A stretch of 64,000 nucleotides of DNA from Gp6-AA40 sp035647075 (GTDB taxonomy: Bacteria > Acidobacteriota > Vicinamibacteria > Vicinamibacterales > UBA2999). The stretch spans positions 1-64,000 of the forward strand of contig DASROF010000017.1 in assembly GCA_035647075.1 (NCBI GenBank), in the 5' to 3' direction. A program made the translations under genes and the position numbers. Of the stretch, positions 21,228-29,414 are shown piece after piece; position 1 is the first letter of the stretch, and each line of letters opens with the position of its first letter. Under the pieces are notes generated by a model. That model ran no database searches, was not told the origin of the DNA, and saw only the letters and a list, made by a program, of their open reading frames with translations.

Positions 21228-23690
21228 GTGCTTCATCGTCGTTTCCTCTGGGCGTGCAGTTGTGCGGTCGCGCTTCTCTTTGCGGCATCGATCCACGTCG
21301 TGGCGGATCGGGAACCGGCCCAGTCCAGTTCCGCTGCCACCGCTCCCCGAGCCCAATCTCCGGCACCTGCGACGACGGCCGCTGCGCCTGCACTCCCTGA
21401 TCAGGCGCTCATCCAGAAGTACTGCTCCAGTTGTCATAACGATCGCGCAAAGACAGGCGGTATCTCCTTCGACGGCGTGAAGGTGGCCGAGGCCGGGCAG
21501 CACTCAGAGATCTTCGAAAAGGCACTGGTCAAGCTGCGCGGCGGCATGATGCCTCCGCAAGGCATGCCGCGACCCGACGAAGCCACGCTCAACACGTTCA
21601 TCGTCGCGCTCGAGAACACGCTGGACGCTCAGGCGCGCCAGAACCCCGACCCGGGCTTCAAGCCGGTTCACCGTCTGAACCGGACGGAGTACGGCAACGC
21701 CGTCCGCGACCTGCTCGATCTCGATATCGATGTCACCGACCTGTTGCCTGCCGACGATGAGAGCTACGGCTTCGACAATATCGCCGGCGTGCTGCGCGTT
21801 TCGCCGTCGCTCCTCGAGCAGTACCTCGCCGCGGCGCACAAGATCAGCAGCCTGGCGATCGGGACCGACACCGACCTGATTCGCGCCGCCTATCGCATCC
21901 CGCCAGACGATTCACAGGAAGATCACGTCGAAGGACTTCCGCTCGGCACGCGTGGCGGCCTGCTGTTCAAGCATCAGTTCCCGCAGGACGCCGAGTACGA
22001 GTTCGCCGTGTTCCTGCTTCGCAACATCGTCGGCTACCTGACCGGCCTCGAGTTCCCGCACCAGCTCGAGATTTCCATCGATGGCGAGCGTGTGTTCCTC
22101 GCGAAAGTGGGTGGCGAGGACGACAACCTGGCATCCGACAAGAACATGTCGGACACCGCGAACAAGATCGACCAGCGGCTCAAGACGAAGGTCAAGGTCA
22201 GCGCCGGACCCCACATGGTGGGCGTCACCTTCGTACGCCGCGACGCCGCCGAGTCGGACGAGCCACTGCAGCCGCACGAGCGCAATCACGACCTGCAGGA
22301 CATGAACGGGCTGCCGCTGATCGATCACGTCAACGTGACCGGTCCGTACGCCCCGACGGGGCCGGGCGACACGCCGAGCCGTCGCCGGGTGTTCTCGTGC
22401 AAGCCCGCGAACGCCGCTCAGGAGCCGGGTTGCGCGCGGACGATCCTCTCGACGATCGCCCGCCGCGCGTACCGCCGTCCGGTCACCGAGGAGGACATGA
22501 CGCCGATCATGGCGCTCTACACGGAGGGGCGGAAGAAGGGCAACTTCGACCACGGCATCGAACAGGGCCTGCGGCTCGTGCTGGCCAACCCGAAGTTCAT
22601 CTTCCGGACGGAGACGGCGCCTGCATCGGGGACGACACGCGTCACTGACAGTGAGCTGGCGTCGCGACTCTCCTTCTTTCTGTGGAGCTCGATTCCGGAC
22701 GATACGTTGCTGACGCTGGCGTCGCAGAATCGTCTCAGTCAGCCGGCGGTGCTCACGCAACAGGTCAGGCGGATGCTCGACGATCCGAAGGCGCACGCGC
22801 TGGTCGAGAACTGGGCGAGCCAGTGGCTGATGCTGCGGAACCTGAAGAGCCACATCCCGACGCCTGGCGATTTTCCAAACTTCGACAACGAGCTGCGGCA
22901 GTCGTTCCGGACCGAGACCGAGATGTTCGTCGAGAGCATCATTCACGAAGACCGCAGCGTCCTTGACCTGCTGAACGCCGACTACACCTTTGTCAACGAA
23001 CGTCTCGCGCGTCACTATGGCATTCCGAACATCTACGGCAGCCATTTCCGGAGAGTGACATTGAAGGGTGAGGAGCGCCGCGGCCTGCTGGGCCAGGGCA
23101 GCATCCTGACGGTGACGTCGTATCCGAACCGCACGTCACCCGTCCTGCGCGGCAAGTACATCCTCGAGAACATTCTCGGCACGCCGCCGTCGCCGCCGCC
23201 GCCCAACGTGGACACCACCCTCGAGAACAAGCAGGGTGAGGAGCCGAAGTCGGTTCGCGCGCTGATGGAGCAGCACCGCCGCAATCCGACGTGTGCAAGC
23301 TGCCACCGGATCATGGACCCGCTCGGATTCGCGCTGGAGAACTTCGACGGTGTCGGTGAATGGCGCATCAAAGAAACGGGCGGCACGATCGACCCGGTGG
23401 GTCAGCTTGGCAACGGTACGCCGGTTGACGGTCCCATCGGCTTGCGCAAGGCGATCCTGAAGCAGCCTGAGATGTTCGTGCGGACGCTCACGGACAAGCT
23501 GATGACGTACGGACTTGGCCGAGGCGTTGAACACAAGGACAAGCCGCTCGTGCGCGGAATCGCACGCGAGGCGGCCGCGCAGAACTACCGGTTCTCATCC
23601 ATCGTGCTGGGCATTGTGAAGAGTGCGCCGTTCCAGATGAAGAAGGCGCAGAACGACGCCACGAACATCACCGCGCTGGCAGCGCATTAG
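21228..23690 (+). CDS. DUF1592/DUF1588/DUF1587-domain cytochrome c protein (PSD1-type)
   Basis: An 820-residue exported protein starting at GTG 21228 behind a good ribosome-binding site (GAAGGAG). After a signal peptide and an Ala/Pro linker comes a planctomycete-type cytochrome c motif CSSCH (66-70). Then come DUF1587 (HRLNRTEYGNAVRDLLDLD), DUF1595, DUF1592 (SRLSFFLWSSIPDDTLL), DUF1588 with a second CxxCH (CASCHRIMDPLGFALENFD) and a C-terminal DUF1585 (RTLTDKLMTYGLGRGVE). These multidomain heme proteins are abundant in Planctomycetes and Acidobacteria and are usually paired with a DUF1552 gene, as here (34-bp gap). The function is unproven; electron transfer during polymer or aromatic breakdown has been proposed. 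Confidence 0.93.
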   Translation: MLHRRFLWACSCAVALLFAASIHVVADREPAQSSSAATAPRAQSPAPATTAAAPALPDQALIQKYCSSCHNDRAKTGGISFDGVKVAEAGQHSEIFEKALVKLRGGMMPPQGMPRPDEATLNTFIVALENTLDAQARQNPDPGFKPVHRLNRTEYGNAVRDLLDLDIDVTDLLPADDESYGFDNIAGVLRVSPSLLEQYLAAAHKISSLAIGTDTDLIRAAYRIPPDDSQEDHVEGLPLGTRGGLLFKHQFPQDAEYEFAVFLLRNIVGYLTGLEFPHQLEISIDGERVFLAKVGGEDDNLASDKNMSDTANKIDQRLKTKVKVSAGPHMVGVTFVRRDAAESDEPLQPHERNHDLQDMNGLPLIDHVNVTGPYAPTGPGDTPSRRRVFSCKPANAAQEPGCARTILSTIARRAYRRPVTEEDMTPIMALYTEGRKKGNFDHGIEQGLRLVLANPKFIFRTETAPASGTTRVTDSELASRLSFFLWSSIPDDTLLTLASQNRLSQPAVLTQQVRRMLDDPKAHALVENWASQWLMLRNLKSHIPTPGDFPNFDNELRQSFRTETEMFVESIIHEDRSVLDLLNADYTFVNERLARHYGIPNIYGSHFRRVTLKGEERRGLLGQGSILTVTSYPNRTSPVLRGKYILENILGTPPSPPPPNVDTTLENKQGEEPKSVRALMEQHRRNPTCASCHRIMDPLGFALENFDGVGEWRIKETGGTIDPVGQLGNGTPVDGPIGLRKAILKQPEMFVRTLTDKLMTYGLGRGVEHKDKPLVRGIAREAAAQNYRFSSIVLGIVKSAPFQMKKAQNDATNITALAAH

Positions 23691-23694
23691 ATCT

Positions 23695-23721
23695 CGTAGG
23701 GCGCCCCGTCAGGGGTGCCGA
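23695..23721. repeat. Palindromic repeat family B, copy 1
   Basis: CGTAGGGC, then GCCCCGTCAGGGGTGCC and GA, forms a stem-loop (GGCGCCCC/GGGGTGCC). It sits between the DUF1592 and DUF1552 genes and provides AGGGGTGCCGAGGAA just before the downstream ATG. Related copies are at 62284 and 63977. Confidence 0.75.
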
Positions 23722-23724
23722 GGA

Positions 23725-25062
23725 ATGACTATGGTCATCGTGAAGAAGCACATCCCGCGGCGCACGTTCATTCGTGGGATGGGTGTGACCCTCGCCCTTC
23801 CACTGCTCGACGCGATGGTCCCCGTGCGCTCGCTGTTTGCGCAGAGTGCCGCGAAGGGAACGTCGCGCATCGGATTCGTCTACGTGCCGCACGGCGCGAT
23901 CATGGACAAGTGGACGCCGGCCACCGAGGGCGCGGGCTTCGAGTTCACGCCGATCCTCAAGCCGCTCGAGCCGTTCCGGGATCGTCTGAACGTGGTCACC
24001 GGCCTCGGTCACAAGGCTGCGGATACCACGGCGGTCCATTCGCTGAGCCCGACGACCTGGCTGAGCGGTGTGCGGCCGAAGGCGACGCAGGGCGTTGATG
24101 CGTTTGCCGGCGTGACCGCCGACCAGATAGCCGCGCAGGCCATCGGTCAGGACACCATCCTGCCGTCGATGGAACTGGCCACCGAGGACCACTCCGGGCT
24201 GATCGGCTCGTGCGACCGTGATTACGGCTGCATCTACATGAACACGCTGTCGTGGCGCACGCCGACGACGCCGATGCCGATGGAGATCAATCCGCGAAAA
24301 GTGTTCGAGCGGATGTTCGGCCAGGGCGGCAGCGCCGCCGAGCGGCTGGCTCGCATCCAGGAGGATCGCTCCATCCTCGATGCGATCACGAAGGAGGCGT
24401 CGTCGCTGCAGTTGCGCCTCGGTCCATCCGACCGCCAGACGATGAACCAGTACCTGGAGAACGTCCGCGAGATCGAGCGTCGCATTCAGCGTGCCGAGAA
24501 GAGTCAGGGCGACGAATCGCTGGTCCTGCCCTCGCGTCCGGCCGGCGTGCCGTTCGATTCCGAGGAGCACGTCCGCCTGATGTACGACCTGATGGCTGTC
24601 GCCTACCAGGCGAACATCACACGCGTCATCACGTTCATGGTGTCGCGCGAGGTCAGCAACAGGACGTATCCACAGGTGAACGTGAACGACGGCCACCACG
24701 CCATCTCGCACCATCAGAACCGCGCGGACAAGATGGAAAAGAACGTCCGCATCCAGACCTTCAATGTCGGCATGTTCGCGGCGTTCGTGGAGAAGCTGAA
24801 GAACACGCCGGACGGCGACGGCTCGCTGCTCGACCACATCGTGCTGCTCTACGGCAGCAACATGAGCAACAGCAACGCCCACGACCACTTCCCGCTGCCA
24901 AACCTGGTGCTCGGCGGCGCCGCGGGCCGCCTGGCGGGCGGACGCCACCTGCGCTATGCGGATCACACGCCGATGACGAACCTGCTCGTGACGGTGCTGG
25001 ATAAGGCTGGAGTTCGCCAGGAGTCCCTCGGAGACAGCACGGGGACGCTCGCGAACATGTAG
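23725..25062 (+). CDS. DUF1552 domain-containing secreted protein
   Basis: A 445-residue protein with a twin-arginine-like signal (PRRTFIRGMGVTLALPLLDAM), so it is probably exported folded. The body matches DUF1552, an alkaline-phosphatase/sulfatase-superfamily-like family paired with DUF1592 proteins. Characteristic blocks are RIGFVYVPHGAIMDKW, SLSPTTWLSG, SMELATEDHSGLIGSCD, VSREVSNRTYP, YGSNMSNSNAHDHFPLPNLVLGG-type segments and HTPMTNLLVTVLDKAGV. The cofactor and substrate are unknown. ATG 23725 and ATG 23731 are both possible. Confidence 0.93.
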   Translation: MTMVIVKKHIPRRTFIRGMGVTLALPLLDAMVPVRSLFAQSAAKGTSRIGFVYVPHGAIMDKWTPATEGAGFEFTPILKPLEPFRDRLNVVTGLGHKAADTTAVHSLSPTTWLSGVRPKATQGVDAFAGVTADQIAAQAIGQDTILPSMELATEDHSGLIGSCDRDYGCIYMNTLSWRTPTTPMPMEINPRKVFERMFGQGGSAAERLARIQEDRSILDAITKEASSLQLRLGPSDRQTMNQYLENVREIERRIQRAEKSQGDESLVLPSRPAGVPFDSEEHVRLMYDLMAVAYQANITRVITFMVSREVSNRTYPQVNVNDGHHAISHHQNRADKMEKNVRIQTFNVGMFAAFVEKLKNTPDGDGSLLDHIVLLYGSNMSNSNAHDHFPLPNLVLGGAAGRLAGGRHLRYADHTPMTNLLVTVLDKAGVRQESLGDSTGTLANM

Positions 25063-25090
25063 CAGTTCACACTGCCGGGTTCACGCGTCC

Positions 25091-25141
25091 CGGTTCGTGT
25101 TCGGGTTCGGTTCTGACTTCTGGGTTCTGACTTCTGAGTTC
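25091..25141. repeat. Degenerate 7/14-bp tandem repeat
   Basis: The core is two copies of a 14-bp unit, GTTCTGACTTCTGR, at 25110-25137, flanked by degenerate GTTCGGG/GTTCGTG units. The array runs directly into the family A palindrome at 25141 and fills the region between the DUF1552 and ankyrin genes. Confidence 0.7.
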
Positions 25142-25167
25142 GTAGTGTCCGGCTTCAGCCGGACCTC
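25141..25167. repeat. 27-bp palindromic repeat family A, copy 1
   Basis: The core GTCCGGCTTCAGCCGGAC is a perfect inverted repeat (stem GTCCGGCT/AGCCGGAC with a 2-nt centre). A flanking CGTAGT on the left and CTC on the right are shared exactly, in inverse orientation, with the copy at 36249-36275. The right end lies 10 bp before the ankyrin start codon and its CCTCGGAG edge supplies the likely ribosome-binding site. Confidence 0.9.
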
Positions 25168-25177
25168 GGAGATCACG

Positions 25178-26743
25178 ATGCGAGTGACAGCGATTGCCAT
25201 CGTCCTGACGTTGACGGCCACCGCGGCGCGCGCCGCTGGCCCTGCAGTTCCGCGCGACACGCGGCTCGTGGATGCGGCGAAGGCCGGCAACAGCGCCGCT
25301 GCCATCTCCCTTCTGCAGAAGAAGATCGACGTCAATGTGGCCGAGGCGGACGGCACCACAGCTCTGCACTGGGCCGTTCGCAACGACGACGCGAAGCTGG
25401 TCGATCAGCTGATTCGGGCCGGCGCAAACGCGAAGGCCGAGAACCGCTACGGCGTCACGCCGATCGCGCTGGCCTGCGAGAACGGCAGCGCACCGGTCGT
25501 CGAACGGCTGCTGAAGGCAGGCGTCAGCGCCAACACCACGGGACCGCTCGGTGAAACGGCGCTCCATCTCTGCGCGCGCACCGGCAAGCCCGACGCCGTT
25601 CGCGTGCTCCTTACCAACGGCGCGCGGGTGGACACGATTGAAAACTGGCGCGGCCAGACGCCGCTGATGTGGGCCGCGGCGGAAGGCAACGTCGACGCGA
25701 TGAAGATGCTGATCGAGGCGGGCGCCGACGTGAACGCGCGCTCGACGATCATTGCCTGGGACCGGCAGCGGACCGAGGAGCCTCGCGACAAGTGGCTGCC
25801 GCCGGGCGGGCTGACGCCGCTGCTCTTCGCCGCGCGCGACGGCAAGGTCGCCAGCGTGAAAGTGCTCCTCGACGCCGGTGCCGACATCAACATCGTCGAT
25901 CCCGATCGGCATACCTCGCTGATCCTCGCCCTGACCAACGGCCAGCTCGACGTGGCCGCACTGCTGATCGAGCGGGGCGCAGACGTCAACATGGAAGACA
26001 AGGTCGGCCAGACGGCCCTCTACGCGGCGGTCGACGTGCACACCGTCCCCGCGTCCAACCGTCCCGCGCCGCGCGAGACCGACGACATCGTGTCCAGCCT
26101 CGACGTGATCAAGATGCTCCTGGCGAAGGGCGCGAAGGTCGATGCGCCGCTGCGCGCGCAGCTGCCCTACCGCACCAAGCTGGATCGCGGCGGCGACGGC
26201 GCACTCGGTGCCGGCACGACTCCGCTGATCCGCGCCGGAAAGGCCGCGGACGTCGCGGTCATCAAGCTGCTGCTCGACAAGGGGGCAAATGCGAAAGCGG
26301 CGACACGCAACGGTGTCACCGCGGTGATGATGGCCGCCAACGTCGCCGCCCGCGAAGAAGACATGACCGGGCGCAGCAAGACGCAGAAGGAGATCATCGA
26401 CGCGATCAAGCTGTTGGTGGCCGCCGGTGCCGACGTCAAGGGATCCGACACGCAGGGCCGCAACGCGCTTCACGGCGCGGCGATGTGGGGGCTGACGGAC
26501 GTCGTGAAGTTCATGCAGGAGAACGGCGGAGACATCAACGTGAAGGACAAGCGCGGGCTGACTCCCCTCAGCTACGCGCTCGGACAGGCTGGCGGTTTCG
26601 GCTTCGACGGCAAGTCCGGCGTCACGCGTGAGGAAACCGCCAAGGCGATCCGCGCGCTTGGCGGGATCGAGGGGAAGGCCACGGCCGCAGCGCCGGAGCG
26701 TCGTCCCAACGGCGCGCAGGATGATCCCGACCCGAACAACTAG
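25178..26743 (+). CDS. Secreted ankyrin-repeat protein
   Basis: A 521-residue protein. ATG 25178 begins a signal peptide (MRVTAIAIVLTLTATAARAA); an earlier in-frame ATG at 25097 only reads through repeat DNA. Ankyrin repeats start at about residue 30 and continue to about 500. Typical units are DGTTALHWAVRNDDAKLVDQLI, GETALHLCARTGKPDAVRVLL, GQTPLMWAAAEGNVDAMKML and RHTSLILALTNGQLDVAALLI, with longer inserts between repeats. Ankyrin tracts bind other proteins, so a periplasmic or extracellular adaptor is likely; the partner is unknown. The TAG stop is the first three bases of the 7-bp tandem array that follows. Confidence 0.92.
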   Translation: MRVTAIAIVLTLTATAARAAGPAVPRDTRLVDAAKAGNSAAAISLLQKKIDVNVAEADGTTALHWAVRNDDAKLVDQLIRAGANAKAENRYGVTPIALACENGSAPVVERLLKAGVSANTTGPLGETALHLCARTGKPDAVRVLLTNGARVDTIENWRGQTPLMWAAAEGNVDAMKMLIEAGADVNARSTIIAWDRQRTEEPRDKWLPPGGLTPLLFAARDGKVASVKVLLDAGADINIVDPDRHTSLILALTNGQLDVAALLIERGADVNMEDKVGQTALYAAVDVHTVPASNRPAPRETDDIVSSLDVIKMLLAKGAKVDAPLRAQLPYRTKLDRGGDGALGAGTTPLIRAGKAADVAVIKLLLDKGANAKAATRNGVTAVMMAANVAAREEDMTGRSKTQKEIIDAIKLLVAAGADVKGSDTQGRNALHGAAMWGLTDVVKFMQENGGDINVKDKRGLTPLSYALGQAGGFGFDGKSGVTREETAKAIRALGGIEGKATAAAPERRPNGAQDDPDPNN

Positions 26744-26803
26744 TTCGTAGTTCGTAGTTCGTAGTTCGTAGTTGGTAGTTGGTAGTGGGTAGTGGGTAGT
26801 TGC
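26741..26803. repeat. Nine-copy 7-bp tandem array spanning stop to start
   Basis: Nine consecutive 7-bp units occur: TAGTTCG four times, TAGTTGG twice, TAGTGGG twice and TAGTTGC once. The first TAG is the stop codon of the ankyrin gene and the final unit contains the TTG that starts the next gene, so the array is the whole intergenic spacer. Confidence 0.95.
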
Positions 26804-27222
26804 CGAAACCACCTCTCGACGAAACGTTCGTCCTCCTGCGCGAGATTCTCGCCGCGCATGCACACCGCCTGGTTGTCCTTGCGGACAAACCTGGAGACTA
26901 CCAGGTGGGCTCGCCGACGATGAAGGACCGTATTGGTCGTCCGCTGTATTTCGCGGGCGTCAAGACCGGCAAGAACTACGTCAGCTATCACGTGATGCCG
27001 CTCTACATGAAGCCCGACCTCATGAAGGTCGTGCCGCCGGCGTTGAAGAAGCGGATGCAGGGCAAGGCGTGCTTCAACTTCACGGCGGTCGATGACGAAC
27101 AACTGAAAGAGCTGGCGGCGGTGACGAAGGCCGGTATCGCGGTATTCCGAGACCTGAAACTCCCCTGGGCCCAGCCGACGACCCGCACGGCGAAGCGAAC
27201 GTCACCGTCTGCGAGGCGGTAA
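26800..27222 (+). CDS. DUF1801-family protein
   Basis: A 140-residue cytoplasmic protein related to the DUF1801/YdhG-type fold: GRPLYFAGVKTGKNYVSYHVMPLYMKPDLMK, then KKRMQGKACFNFTAVD, closely follow the family consensus, while the C-terminal tail (TTRTAKRTSPSARR) is basic and low complexity. The function is unknown. The only start that keeps the first helix is the TTG at 26800, which lies inside the tandem array and lacks a ribosome-binding site; true initiation may depend on coupling to the ankyrin stop 57 bp upstream, or may be further in. Confidence 0.7.
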   Translation: MPKPPLDETFVLLREILAAHAHRLVVLADKPGDYQVGSPTMKDRIGRPLYFAGVKTGKNYVSYHVMPLYMKPDLMKVVPPALKKRMQGKACFNFTAVDDEQLKELAAVTKAGIAVFRDLKLPWAQPTTRTAKRTSPSARR

Positions 27223-27250
27223 GCCGCCCGCGTCCCGCCCCACTTGCAAT

Positions 27251-27295
27251 CTGACTATAGATATAGTTAGATCGGCCAGCCTGATAGTTGGCTAT
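27251..27295. promoter_or_regulatory. Two operator-like dyads before the blaI-type gene
   Basis: CTGACTATAGATATAGTTAG (27251-27270) has half-sites matching at 8 of 10 positions. A second dyad, ATAG-TTGG-CTAT (27284-27295), overlaps the ATG at 27294. BlaI/MecI/CopY-family repressors autoregulate through dyads of this kind, so these are good candidates for the binding sites of the protein encoded immediately downstream. A matching -35/-10 pair could not be defined with confidence. Confidence 0.6.
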
Positions 27296-27680
27296 GGCTG
27301 GAACCACCTATACGAAGCCCGAACTGCAAATCCTGGAGGTGCTCTGGGACCGGGGCGCCTGCTCGATTCGCGAAGTCCACGAGGCCCTTCCATCAAAGGG
27401 ACGGCCCGCTTTCACAACCGTTCAGACGGTCGTGTACCGGCTCGAAAAGAAGGGCGCGCTCCGCTGCACGAAGCGGATCAGCAACGCCAACATCTTCGAA
27501 GCCGCGATTACCCGTGACGAGGCGCACACGACGCTCCTCGATGAGCTGCTGGCGCTGTTCGGCGGGCGGCCGAAGCCGGTCATTGCCCGGCTCGTCGAGT
27601 CCGGCAAGCTGACGCTCGAGGATATCAGGGAAGCGGAAGAGGCGCTCAAGAAACACCTCAAGAAAGGCGGCGCGCGATGA
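27294..27680 (+). CDS. BlaI/MecI/CopY-family transcriptional repressor
   Basis: A 128-residue winged-helix repressor. The N-terminal DNA-binding domain (TKPELQILEVLWDRGACSIREVHEAL, then FTTVQTVVYRLEKKGALRCTKR) is followed by a helical dimerisation tail (LLDELLALFGGRPKPVIARLVESGKLTLEDIREAEEAL). In BlaI the cleavage that inactivates the repressor falls between these parts. ATG 27294 is preferred; a TTG at 27288 adds two residues. It overlaps the M56 gene by 4 bp (ATGA), the classic repressor-sensor pair. Likely targets are its own operon through the dyads at 27251-27295. Confidence 0.93.
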   Translation: MAGTTYTKPELQILEVLWDRGACSIREVHEALPSKGRPAFTTVQTVVYRLEKKGALRCTKRISNANIFEAAITRDEAHTTLLDELLALFGGRPKPVIARLVESGKLTLEDIREAEEALKKHLKKGGAR

Positions 27681-29413
27681 CCTCCTGGGTGCCGTTCGAT
27701 CTCCTCGATCACCTCTGGCAATCAACGCTGTTCACGGTCGCGGTGTGGCTGGTTGCGCGGGCCGTTCGCACCAATGCCGCGCGCGTGCGCTACTGGCTGT
27801 GGTTCGCAGCGTCGTTGAAGCTCCTGATCCCGATCTCGATGCTGGTGACGATCGGCGAGCGATTCGCCTGGCGGACGACGCCGGCAGCCCCGCCGCCAGT
27901 CGTGTCGTTCGTGATCGAGCAGGTGCTGACGCCTGCGGCGGTAACCGCCGCGACGGTGCCCGCGGTGCCGGCCACATCGTTAACGCTGGCGTGGTCTCTG
28001 TTCATTGGCGCCTGGGCATGCGGTGTCGCTCTGGTACTGGCGCAATGGTGGCGGCAGTGGCAGCCGATCAGGCGAGCGCTCCGCGACGCGCGGCCGATCG
28101 ATATCGGTCAGCACTTGGGCCTCACGGTGCTCACATCGGCCTCGATGATTGAACCGGGGGTATTCGGGATCTGGCGCCCGGTGCTGCTGGTGCCGGACGG
28201 CATTCGCGATCGACTCACGCCGGCCCAGTTGCGTGCGCTGATCGCGCATGAACAGTGTCATGTCAAGCATCACGACAACCTCACTGCCGCGCTGCACATG
28301 GCTATCGAGGCAGTGTTCTGGTTTCACCCGCTCGTGTGGTGGCTCGAGCGACGACTGATCGAGGAACGCGAACGCGCCTGCGATGAGTACGTGCTGCAGT
28401 CGGGCAGCACACCGCGCGACTATGCCGAAGGCATTCTCGAGGTCTGCCGGTTCGCCAAGGACCCTTCTCCCGTGTTCGTCGCAGGCATTACCGGCTCTGA
28501 TCTCAGACATCGCATCGAGTCAATCCTGCGAAACCAGGCAGCTCCCCCGCTCGGCCGTGAGCGGATCGTCGCGCTGCTCGTCTGCGCCGCGGCCGCCGTT
28601 GTCGGACCCGTGACTGCCGGAGCCGTGCAGTCTACGAAACCTGCTCAGGCGGCGGCTGACAGTCGCCCGCGCTTCGAAGTCGCGTCGATCAAGCGCACGC
28701 CGGAAGTGACCGGGCCTGGAGCCGATTTCTCGGCGATGCCAGGGGGACACCTGCATGCGAGAAACAACGAGGTAGCGAATTTCATTGGCAATGCGTACGG
28801 CCGAGTCCCCCATTACCTGATCGCGAATATGCCGGACTGGGTGACAGCCGACCGCTACGACCTTGAAGCCAAAGCTGCAGATCCCACTGCGACCGCGCCG
28901 CAGATGATGTTGATGCTGCAGACGCTGCTCGAGGACCGGTTCAAGCTGCGTTGGCACCGCGAGACTCGCGAGGGACCGGTGTACGTGCTGAGCGTGGCCC
29001 GCGGTGGCCACAAGCTGCGCGCATCGAAAGATTGTGTTGTCGAGCGCGATCCGGCCAAACCGCTGCCGGCGCCGCCCCCAGGCCGGACGCAGCCACTGTG
29101 CGGCAACAACTGGTTGCACGGGCAGGGACCGATTTCTGTGTGGTCCGCCTTCAGCATCGACATGGCCAAGGTGGCGGGCACGCTCGGGGTCTTCACAGGA
29201 CGTCAGGTTGTGGACAAAACCGGCCTGACCGGGTTGTTCGATGTCGACCTAGAGCTCCCGCGGCTTCAGCCGGTGCCCGGCGCCGACCTTGCCCCCCCGG
29301 ATGCTGACGCGTTCACGGTTGTGCGGGAGCAGCTCGGTCTGGTACTCGAACCGGGTAAAGGACCGCTCGAGTATTTCGTCATCGACTCGATCGCCAGACC
29401 GACGGAGAACTGA
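27677..29413 (+). CDS. M56 (BlaR1-like) membrane metallopeptidase fused to TIGR03435 domain
   Basis: A 578-residue membrane protein. Residues 1-320 form the M56/BlaR1 protease: several membrane segments (about 15-30, 40-60, 104-125), the zinc motif HEQCH at 191-195 followed by the third-ligand region ERACDEYVL, and a last membrane helix (RERIVALLVCAAAAVVGPVT, about 294-318). From about residue 332 (RPRFEVASIKR) to the C-terminus is the soil-associated TIGR03435 domain, in place of the penicillin-binding sensor of BlaR1. It should sense an extracytoplasmic signal and cleave the adjacent BlaI-type repressor. The signal recognised by TIGR03435 domains is unknown. Confidence 0.9.
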   Translation: MTSWVPFDLLDHLWQSTLFTVAVWLVARAVRTNAARVRYWLWFAASLKLLIPISMLVTIGERFAWRTTPAAPPPVVSFVIEQVLTPAAVTAATVPAVPATSLTLAWSLFIGAWACGVALVLAQWWRQWQPIRRALRDARPIDIGQHLGLTVLTSASMIEPGVFGIWRPVLLVPDGIRDRLTPAQLRALIAHEQCHVKHHDNLTAALHMAIEAVFWFHPLVWWLERRLIEERERACDEYVLQSGSTPRDYAEGILEVCRFAKDPSPVFVAGITGSDLRHRIESILRNQAAPPLGRERIVALLVCAAAAVVGPVTAGAVQSTKPAQAAADSRPRFEVASIKRTPEVTGPGADFSAMPGGHLHARNNEVANFIGNAYGRVPHYLIANMPDWVTADRYDLEAKAADPTATAPQMMLMLQTLLEDRFKLRWHRETREGPVYVLSVARGGHKLRASKDCVVERDPAKPLPAPPPGRTQPLCGNNWLHGQGPISVWSAFSIDMAKVAGTLGVFTGRQVVDKTGLTGLFDVDLELPRLQPVPGADLAPPDADAFTVVREQLGLVLEPGKGPLEYFVIDSIARPTEN

Positions 29414-29414
29414 G

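Noticed and set aside
26741..26803. CRISPR-like appearance of the direct repeat array
   Set aside because: Units are 7 bp with no spacers, and no cas genes are near.
25067..26863. A 598-codon open frame on the minus strand
   Set aside because: It is antisense to the ankyrin gene, and its two ends are translated repeat DNA.
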